From assembly GCA_946887025.1 (NCBI GenBank), contig CAMPJY010000051.1:1-15536 (forward strand): a stretch of DNA of 15,536 bases, given 5' to 3'. A program made the translations under genes and the position numbers. The notes beneath the pieces were generated by a model. It worked only from the letters and a program-made list of their open reading frames with translations. It made no database searches and was not told where the DNA came from. Of this stretch, positions 6,692 to 12,912 are shown piece by piece; the stretch's first letter is position 1, and each line of letters begins with the position of its first letter. This DNA is from an uncultured Salinimicrobium sp. GTDB lineage: Bacteria > Bacteroidota > Bacteroidia > Flavobacteriales > Flavobacteriaceae.

Positions 6692-6940
6692 TTATTCCCA
6701 CCTTTTTTTGTTTCGTTCCTTCATCTTTTTAATATTTTTATCTGTAAGCGTATAATCCTCCAGTTTTTTTCCTTTCCAGCTGTGGTAAAGAAAAAGCGGA
6801 AGCAGGATGAAAGCAGTGGCCAGAATGGCAATTCCTATAATCCTGTCTCCCAGAATAAGGTTGTCTGTCAGCCTGTAATAATATCCTACTCCGATAGCTG
6901 CCGCAATTAAAATTGTCAATATTGATAAAACTATTTTCAT
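6692..6940 (-). CDS. Small two-helix membrane protein coupled to ClC gene
   Basis: The 82-residue protein has two hydrophobic segments, about residues 3-22 (IVLSILTILIAAAIGVGYYY) and 34-52 (IIGIAILATAFILLPLFLY), followed by a basic cytoplasmic-looking tail ending KKMKERNKKRWE. I do not recognise a named family. Its ATG overlaps the stop codon of the ClC gene by four bases (ATGA), so translation is probably coupled and the two proteins may be made together. It could be an accessory subunit, but that is inference from position only. No hairpin terminator follows, only a run of eight T residues after the stop. Confidence 0.85.
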   Translation of the reverse strand: MKIVLSILTILIAAAIGVGYYYRLTDNLILGDRIIGIAILATAFILLPLFLYHSWKGKKLEDYTLTDKNIKKMKERNKKRWE

Positions 6941-8733
6941 ATTTGTCCGGTTACTTCTATTAATTTCTGTCTATAGGCAGTGAGGAGTTTGGATTTGGAT
7001 ATAAACCCCAAATATCGTTCCTCTCTTACTACGGGCAGGTTCCAAGCATCGCTGTCCTGGAATTTGCGCATGATGCTTTTCATGCTATCCTTCTGAATGT
7101 CGATAATCTCTGGGGCGGCCTGCATTACCTCATTGGCTTTTATGTTGTCATAGAGGCTCTTGTCGAACATGATGGGCCTGAGGTCGTCCATCAGGATCAC
7201 CCCCATGAATATATTGTCATCATCCACCACAGGAAAAATATTTCTTGAGGATTTCATCACTCCCTCCTGAATAATTTCCCCGAGGGTCATTTTTACCTTT
7301 AGAGAAACAAAATTTGTTTCTATCACCTGGTCAATATCCATCAGCGTCAGTACTGCCTGATCCTTATTATGGGTGAGTAATTCTCCCCGCGAAGCCAGCT
7401 CCATGGTATAGACCGAGTGAGGGACAAATTGGATGGTGATCATATAAGAGACCGCCGCGGTGATCATAAGCGGTATAAATAGTTCATAGCCAGCAGTCAG
7501 TTCCGCAATAAGAAATATAGCCGTAAGGGGGGCATGAAGCACTCCGGCCATTAAGCCTGTCATGCCTACCAGGGTGAAATTGCTCACCGAAAGCGGGTCC
7601 CTTGTCAGGCCCAGGTAATTCAGTAGTAAAGCGAAACAGTGGCCCATAGTGCTGCCCATGAAGAGCACGGGTGCAAAGATACCCCCAATCCCGCCGGCGT
7701 TGAAGGTTAAGGAGGTGGCTATAATTTTAAAAAGTACCAGCCCACCCAAAAGGGCGATCACGACCCACATATTGTCGAGGTAGGCGTTGAAATAGTTATT
7801 TCCCAGCGCATTCAGGTAATCCTCCTCCAGCAGGCTGTTGATTACATCATATCCTTCCCCGTATAATGGAGGGATAAGGAAGATGAGGATCCCAAGGCCC
7901 GTACCCCCGATGAGGAGTCGCTTAAACGGAGAGGCGAACTTTTTGAAAAACCTGTTTATCCTGAAGTACATTCTGGTGAAATAGATGGAGCAGAGGGCAG
8001 CGAGGATTCCCAGCAGGATGTAATACGGCACTTCAGTTATTACAAATTCGTCGGTCAGGGTAAAAGGGAGGATGGTATCGGACCCAAAGAAAAAATAGGA
8101 AGTAAGGACAGCAGAAACCGATGCCAGCAATAATGGTAATAAGGAGATTAGGGTGAGGTCCAGACTGAACACTTCAATGGCAAAAACTATGGCTGCAATG
8201 GGGGCTTTAAAAATGGAGGACATGGCTCCGGCAGCTGCACAGCCTATCAGCAGGGTCCGGGACGCCTGATTCATCTGGAAAAGGCGCGAGATGTTGGAAC
8301 CTATGGAAGCTCCCGTGGCGACCGTAGGACCCTCCAGTCCAACCGATCCTCCAAACCCTACAGTGATTGGGGCAGTTATCAGCGAAGCGTACATCTGCAT
8401 CCTTGACATGATGCCTTTCTTTTTGGAAATGGCATGCAGGGTTGACGGGATGCCGTGCCCGATATTTCTTTTGAATACATATTTTATGATCAGCACCACC
8501 ATCGTGAGGCCCAGCAGGGGGAACAGGAAATAGAATGCGAGGTGGTAATTGATGATCAGTTCCGTCTCCATCAGGTGCTGGATGAAATGGGTGAGGTTTT
8601 TTATTGCCACCGCCCCCAGACCCGCCGCGAATCCAATAATGGAACTGAGGATCATCAGGAATTGCTGATGGGAGAGATGTTCTGTCTTCCACCGCTGAAA
8701 CCTGTTGATCAAAGAGTTTGGATTATCGGGCAT
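6937..8733 (-). CDS. ClC-family chloride channel/transporter with CBS domains
   Basis: This 598-residue protein has the multi-helix ClC voltage-gated chloride fold (about residues 25-440) and two CBS domains at the C-terminus (about 465-525 and 535-592), which in the family bind adenine nucleotides and adjust gating. Selectivity-filter motifs are visible: GHGIP (92-96, usually GSGIP), GLEGP (132-136, with the gating Glu134) and GGIFAP (350-355). The position of the internal proton glutamate of E. coli ClC-ec1 (Glu203) appears to be Val188 (FAIEVFS), as in ClC channels. It moves chloride or another anion across the inner membrane; transport mode cannot be decided from sequence alone. It starts at 8733, 65 bases after aspS and its terminator, with no perfect TAnnTTTG box in the gap. 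Confidence 0.93.
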   Translation of the reverse strand: MPDNPNSLINRFQRWKTEHLSHQQFLMILSSIIGFAAGLGAVAIKNLTHFIQHLMETELIINYHLAFYFLFPLLGLTMVVLIIKYVFKRNIGHGIPSTLHAISKKKGIMSRMQMYASLITAPITVGFGGSVGLEGPTVATGASIGSNISRLFQMNQASRTLLIGCAAAGAMSSIFKAPIAAIVFAIEVFSLDLTLISLLPLLLASVSAVLTSYFFFGSDTILPFTLTDEFVITEVPYYILLGILAALCSIYFTRMYFRINRFFKKFASPFKRLLIGGTGLGILIFLIPPLYGEGYDVINSLLEEDYLNALGNNYFNAYLDNMWVVIALLGGLVLFKIIATSLTFNAGGIGGIFAPVLFMGSTMGHCFALLLNYLGLTRDPLSVSNFTLVGMTGLMAGVLHAPLTAIFLIAELTAGYELFIPLMITAAVSYMITIQFVPHSVYTMELASRGELLTHNKDQAVLTLMDIDQVIETNFVSLKVKMTLGEIIQEGVMKSSRNIFPVVDDDNIFMGVILMDDLRPIMFDKSLYDNIKANEVMQAAPEIIDIQKDSMKSIMRKFQDSDAWNLPVVREERYLGFISKSKLLTAYRQKLIEVTGQI

Positions 8734-8762
8734 TGAAAATCACTGATTTAAAGGCTGAATAT

Positions 8763-8791
8763 AAAAAAATCCTGCCATTCAGCAGGATTTT
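8763..8791 (-). terminator. Intrinsic terminator of aspS
   Basis: Stem AAATCCTGC (8767-8775) with GCAGGATTT (8782-8790), loop of six bases, followed on the minus strand by a run of T (8769-8763). It lies eight bases after the aspS stop codon. The A/T flanks on both sides would allow it to act in either direction. Confidence 0.9.
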
Positions 8792-8798
8792 AAGGTCT

Positions 8799-10553
8799 TT
8801 ATGATTTTATATCCACTTTCAGATGAAGTTCCTCCAACTGCGCTTTATCCAGTGGGGCAGGGGCATCGATCATCACATCGCGGCCTGCGTTGTTCTTAGG
8901 GAAAGCAATATAATCACGGATGGTTTCATGACCTCCGAGAATGGCTGTTAGTCTGTCGAATCCGAATGCGATTCCCCCGTGTGGAGGGGCGCCGTACTGG
9001 AAAGCGTCCATCAGGAATCCGAATTGGGCTTTTGCTTCTTCAGGCGTAAATCCGAGGTAATCGAACATCATCGCCTGCGTGGCCTTGTCGTGGATCCTGA
9101 TGGAGCCTCCGCCGATCTCGTTTCCGTTGAGGACAAGGTCGTATGCATTAGCACGTACTTCTCCTGGATTGGTGTTCAACAATTCAAAATCCTCCGGTTT
9201 CGGGGAAGTAAATGGGTGGTGCATGGCGTGATAGCGGCCGGTTTCCTCATCCCATTCCAATAATGGGAAATCGACGACCCACAGGGGCGCAAATTCGTCA
9301 GCATTCCTTAATCCAAGCTGATTTGCGAGGTGCATCCTTAGGGCGCTTAATTGGGTTCTGGTTTTGTTGGTATCACCTGCCATTACCAGGATCAGGTCCC
9401 CGGCCGTAGCACCCGTGGCTTCAGCCCAGACTTTCAGGTCTTCTTCTGAAAAGAATTTATCTACCGAAGATTTCAGGCTTCCGTCCTCGTTATATTTTGC
9501 CCAAACCAATCCGTTCGCTCCGATCTGTGGACGTTTTACCCAGTCGATCAGCGCATCTATTTCTTTTCTTGTAAAAGAAGCGGCTCCGGGAACTGCAATC
9601 CCGACTATAAGCTCCTGCTGGTCGAAAACATTGAAGCCTTTGTTCTTTGCAAGCTCGTTCAGTTCCCCGAATTCCATTCCAAAACGGATATCAGGTTTAT
9701 CATTCCCGTATTTTTTCATCGCCTCCGCGTAAGTCATTCTTGGGAAATCCTCGACAGTTACGCCTTTTATCTCTTTAAGCAGATGACGGGTAAGCCCTTC
9801 AAAAGTATTCAGGATATCTTCCTGCTCCACAAAAGCCATTTCGCAGTCTATCTGGGTGAATTCCGGCTGGCGGTCAGCCCGCAGGTCTTCATCTCGGAAA
9901 CATTTGACGATCTGGAAATATTTATCCATGCCACCGACCATCAGCAGCTGCTTGAAGGTCTGTGGCGATTGCGGAAGGGCATAGAACTGGCCTTCGTTCA
10001 TCCGGCTTGGCACCACGAAATCACGGGCACCTTCGGGAGTGGATTTTATTAAATACGGAGTCTCAACCTCCACAAAGCCTTTGTCAGAAAGGTAATTTCG
10101 CACCTTCATCCCTACCTTGTGGCGGAACATCAGGTTCTGCTTCACCGGATTCCTGCGGATGTCGAGGTAGCGGTATTTCATCCGGATGTCTTCCCCGCCG
10201 TCGGTCTCATCTTCAATAGTGAATGGGGGAACTTCAGAAGCATTCAGGATATTCAGTTCAGAAACCAGGATCTCAATATTTCCGGTGGGCATGTTAGGGT
10301 TTTTAGATTCCCTTTCAATCACCGTCCCCTTCACCTGAATCACGAATTCGCGGCCCAGCTGGGTGGCTTTATCCATCATTTCCCTTGGAGTGCGCTGTTC
10401 GTCAAAAATAAGCTGGGTAACCCCATATCGGTCCCGCAGATCGACCCAGGCCATAAAGCCTTTGTCGCGGATCTTCTGCACCCATCCGGAAAGCGTAACC
10501 TCCTTATTTACATCCTCAATTCGTAATTCTCCACAGGAATGGCTTCTGTACAT
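8799..10553 (-). CDS. aspS: Aspartyl-tRNA synthetase, bacterial type
   Basis: This class II synthetase attaches aspartate to tRNA-Asp. The 584-residue protein starts [11 protein letters not shown] at ATG 10553 and has an N-terminal OB-fold anticodon domain (to about 105), motif 1 around VEVETPYL (161-168), motif 2 [14 protein letters not shown] (219-232), a GAD insertion domain of bacterial enzymes (about 290-410), and motif 3 [10 protein letters not shown] (526-535). Length and order match the bacterial family. The residue often used to tell discriminating from non-discriminating enzymes (after RRD in the OB fold) is Lys31 here (IRDKGF), so whether it also charges tRNA-Asn cannot be decided. 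It has its own promoter box, a dyad upstream, and a terminator. Confidence 0.97.
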   Translation of the reverse strand: MYRSHSCGELRIEDVNKEVTLSGWVQKIRDKGFMAWVDLRDRYGVTQLIFDEQRTPREMMDKATQLGREFVIQVKGTVIERESKNPNMPTGNIEILVSELNILNASEVPPFTIEDETDGGEDIRMKYRYLDIRRNPVKQNLMFRHKVGMKVRNYLSDKGFVEVETPYLIKSTPEGARDFVVPSRMNEGQFYALPQSPQTFKQLLMVGGMDKYFQIVKCFRDEDLRADRQPEFTQIDCEMAFVEQEDILNTFEGLTRHLLKEIKGVTVEDFPRMTYAEAMKKYGNDKPDIRFGMEFGELNELAKNKGFNVFDQQELIVGIAVPGAASFTRKEIDALIDWVKRPQIGANGLVWAKYNEDGSLKSSVDKFFSEEDLKVWAEATGATAGDLILVMAGDTNKTRTQLSALRMHLANQLGLRNADEFAPLWVVDFPLLEWDEETGRYHAMHHPFTSPKPEDFELLNTNPGEVRANAYDLVLNGNEIGGGSIRIHDKATQAMMFDYLGFTPEEAKAQFGFLMDAFQYGAPPHGGIAFGFDRLTAILGGHETIRDYIAFPKNNAGRDVMIDAPAPLDKAQLEELHLKVDIKS

Positions 10554-10576
10554 TTTTATTGCTGTTTAATGAGGGG

Positions 10577-10584
10577 CAAAAATA
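10577..10584 (-). promoter_or_regulatory. -7 box of the aspS promoter
   Basis: The minus strand reads TATTTTTG, a perfect TAnnTTTG, 23 bases before the aspS ATG. No TTG lies at the usual -33 distance; that region is next to the inverted repeat at 10604-10634. Confidence 0.55.
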
Positions 10585-10603
10585 AGAAGAAAAATGCGTA
10601 CCG

Positions 10604-10634
10604 ACTTTTCCAAAGGTCCAAAGTTTGGAAAAGT
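10604..10634. promoter_or_regulatory. Perfect 11-bp inverted repeat upstream of aspS
   Basis: ACTTTTCCAAA at 10604-10614 and TTTGGAAAAGT at 10624-10634 are exact reverse complements around a 9-base spacer that itself contains another CCAAA. It lies 19 bases upstream of the aspS -7 box and after the proB terminator, so it belongs to neither coding region. It is not followed by a T-run on the minus strand, so it is not a typical terminator. It could be a regulator binding site. Confidence 0.6.
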
Positions 10635-10652
10635 TTATTCAGGGGAGGTTAT

Positions 10653-10684
10653 AAAAAAACATCCAGAGCGATTGCCCTGGATGT
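10653..10684 (-). terminator. Intrinsic terminator of the proA-proB unit
   Basis: On the minus strand an 11-bp stem (10684-10674 with 10669-10659, one G-U pair) closes a 4-base loop and is followed by seven T residues (10659-10653). It lies 32 bases after the proB stop codon. Confidence 0.9.
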
Positions 10685-10716
10685 ATTATGGAAAAACTTA
10701 TATGGTTTTGGAAACT

Positions 10717-11511
10717 TTAAACGGTTTCCTCTTCATGATGGATCCTGGTAAAATGAACGGTATCCTCAATGGCATTCAGCATGAAATTATCATCGAGTCC
10801 ATTTACGATCCAGGTCTCGATCTTGGCCTTCTGGGTGATGGCTGCGGCTGAAACCTTGGAACGCATCCCACCTGTCCCGTGAGCCGATTTGGTCTCTGAC
10901 ATTACCTCCCGCTCGAGTTCCCTCAGGTCATTTACCCTGCGGATAGTCTCAGGCTTTTCGGCAGTAATGGAAGTCTTGGTATAGACCCCGTGGGTATTGG
11001 TTGCCAAAATCAGCAGATCCACATCCAGCAGCGCAGCCGTTTGAGCGGCAAGGTTATCATTATCCCCAAACTGAATGGCTTCCGTGGAGGAGGTATCATT
11101 TTCGTTGATGATGGGGATATAATTGTTCTCCACCAGTACATTCACCGTATTGATGATGTTTTTTCTGGAATCTTCCCTGTCAAAATCATTGGGAGAGAGC
11201 AGGCACTGGGAAGTCAACAGTCCCAATTCCCTGAAGCTCTCCTGAAAGATTCGCATCAGGTGAGGCTGCCCAATGGACGCCAGGGCCTGTTTCACATCTA
11301 TGTTTTCCCCGCCGTTTTCGAGGTTCACGAACTGTTTGGCTACCGCGACAGCTCCCGAGCTTATTAGAACAAACTCATATTCATCCTTTAAAAGCGCGAT
11401 CTGCCGGGCAATATCTTCGATCTTTCCCCTGGATATCTGATCGGTTTCCCGGGTCAGGGTATTGGATCCGAGTTTCAGTAAAATTCTCTTTTTCTTTTTG
11501 GTATCGGTCAT
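10717..11511 (-). CDS. proB: Glutamate 5-kinase
   Basis: ProB phosphorylates glutamate to gamma-glutamyl phosphate, the first step of proline synthesis. The 264-residue version starting at ATG 11511 (MTDTKKKKRILLKLGSNTLT) contains the amino-acid-kinase motifs LLKLGSNTL (11-19), ISSGAVA (50-56), NENDT (136-140), GDNDNLAAQ (149-157) and GTGGMRSKV (212-220). There is no C-terminal PUA domain, unlike the E. coli enzyme; shorter kinases without it are known. The frame is open to an ATG at 11580, which would add 23 lysine/threonine-rich residues and overlap proA; I favour 11511 because the conserved part begins just after it. It follows proA by 46 bases, probably in one operon, and is closed by a terminator. 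Confidence 0.94.
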   Translation of the reverse strand: MTDTKKKKRILLKLGSNTLTRETDQISRGKIEDIARQIALLKDEYEFVLISSGAVAVAKQFVNLENGGENIDVKQALASIGQPHLMRIFQESFRELGLLTSQCLLSPNDFDREDSRKNIINTVNVLVENNYIPIINENDTSSTEAIQFGDNDNLAAQTAALLDVDLLILATNTHGVYTKTSITAEKPETIRRVNDLRELEREVMSETKSAHGTGGMRSKVSAAAITQKAKIETWIVNGLDDNFMLNAIEDTVHFTRIHHEEETV

Positions 11512-11557
11512 TTCTTGGATTTTGGTGTTCAAATCTGTTGTTTTTGTTTTCAAAAAT

Positions 11558-12754
11558 TTATCTGATCTGTCCATTTCCATGGATGTACCATTTATTGGTC
11601 ACCAGGTGTTGCAGTCCTATAGGTCCGCGCTGGTGAAGTTTATCGGTGCTGATGGCAAGCTCTCCTCCGAGTCCCAGTTGCCCGCCATCGGTAAACCTGG
11701 TGGAGGCGTTATGGTACACGGCTGCGTTGTCAACAGTCTGCATAAATTCCTTGGCTGCTTCCTCATCTTTTGAAATAATGGAGGAGGAGTGCCCGCCGGA
11801 ATATTTGTTTATTTTGGCAACGGCTTCTTCCTGAGAATCAACCATCCCAATGAGAGCTTTATAGTCCAGGAATTCCTCATACCAGGTATCCTCAGTATCA
11901 ATCTGTTTTACATCCTGCCGATTCTGCAGGCTGTCGTCTGCCAATATTTCAATGTTATGGGCTGAAAGTTTGTCATGCAGCTCATCGATAAAGGCTTTTT
12001 TATTGGAAAGTCTTGAATCTATGAGGATCTTGTCGACTGCGTTACAGGCAGAGATCTTGGTGGTCTTGGCATTGAGGATCACCTCAAGGGCCAGACCGGT
12101 ATCCGCATCCTCATGTACATAGACAAAATTATTTCCTCTCCCACTGACAATCACGGGGCAGGAGGAGTTCTGCTTGACAAAGGCGATCAGTTTTTCTCCG
12201 CCTCTGGGAACTACCAGGTCCACCTTTTGAGTCGGATTTTCGAGGAAAGCCTGGGTCTGTTTTCTATCATAATTCAGGTATTCCACCCAGTCTGTGGAAA
12301 TTCCGTGTTCTTTCAGGGCCTGATGCCAGAGCTCCACGATCTGGAGGTTGGAGTTCAGGGATTCCTTTCCTCCCTTTAAAAGGATTTTGTTTCCTGATTT
12401 AAAGGCGATCCCTGCAGCCTCTACGGTTACGTCGGGTCGGGATTCATAAATGATTAGGATGGTTCCGAAGGAAGCGGTGCGGTTGTATACCTTCATCCCG
12501 TTTTCGTGGGTAAAATTAAATCTTTCCACACCTACCGGGTCTTCCTGGGAGGCGAGGTGTTTTAAGGAGTGGACCATCCCTTCAATTTTGGAGTCATCCA
12601 CTTTCAGCCTGTCTTCCATGGCGAGATCGTCTCCTGAATAGTTATCAAGGTCGATCTTATTTGCTTTTAAAATCGTTTCTTTTTCGTTTTCTACAAGTCT
12701 GGCCATCGATAACAGCACTTTATTGCGCTGCTCAATGGTTAATACAGTATCCAT
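11558..12754 (-). CDS. proA: Gamma-glutamyl phosphate reductase
   Basis: ProA reduces gamma-glutamyl phosphate with NADPH to glutamate 5-semialdehyde, which cyclises and is reduced by ProC to proline. The 398-residue protein starting at ATG 12754 (MDTVLTIEQRNKVL) shows ALDH-superfamily features of the family: IIYESRPDVTVEAAG (101-115), LLKGGKES (125-132), the catalytic cysteine in SACNAVDKILID (Cys237), and HQRGPIGLQHLVTNKW (374-389). The reading frame extends to a GTG at 12808, but that extension is hydrophobic and lysine-rich without conserved sequence. The gene is upstream of proB, the reverse of the E. coli proBA order. No perfect TAnnTTTG box is found upstream. Confidence 0.95.
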   Translation of the reverse strand: MDTVLTIEQRNKVLLSMARLVENEKETILKANKIDLDNYSGDDLAMEDRLKVDDSKIEGMVHSLKHLASQEDPVGVERFNFTHENGMKVYNRTASFGTILIIYESRPDVTVEAAGIAFKSGNKILLKGGKESLNSNLQIVELWHQALKEHGISTDWVEYLNYDRKQTQAFLENPTQKVDLVVPRGGEKLIAFVKQNSSCPVIVSGRGNNFVYVHEDADTGLALEVILNAKTTKISACNAVDKILIDSRLSNKKAFIDELHDKLSAHNIEILADDSLQNRQDVKQIDTEDTWYEEFLDYKALIGMVDSQEEAVAKINKYSGGHSSSIISKDEEAAKEFMQTVDNAAVYHNASTRFTDGGQLGLGGELAISTDKLHQRGPIGLQHLVTNKWYIHGNGQIR

Positions 12755-12852
12755 TCTTTGGTTTTTAATTAATAAAAATATGAACTTCTGCCTAAGTTGT
12801 GCAAACACTCTGCCATAAGCCGGATATTTAAAAAAACCTTAAAATTCAGGTA

Positions 12853-12890
12853 TAAAAGAGCCCGCCGGTAGAAAAATGGGCGGGCTTTTT
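12853..12890 (-). terminator. Intrinsic terminator between the RND gene and proA
   Basis: Arms AGCCCGCC (12859-12866) and GGCGGGCT (12879-12886) form a GC-rich 8-bp stem with a 12-base loop. On the minus strand it is followed by CTTTTATA, and on the plus strand by TTTTT, so it may work in both directions. It lies 23 bases after the RND stop codon. Confidence 0.82.
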
Positions 12891-12912
12891 ACAAAAATTT
12901 GCTGCTGGAAAG

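Noticed and set aside
8207..8692. Minus-strand open frame of 161 codons overlapping the ClC gene in another frame
   Set aside because: Translation is Gly/His/Pro-rich low-complexity and it is covered by the clear ClC coding sequence.
12755..12808. Extension of proA to the GTG at 12808
   Set aside because: The 18 extra residues (hydrophobic and lysine-rich) have no counterpart in ProA proteins, and an ATG with the expected N-terminus is present at 12754.
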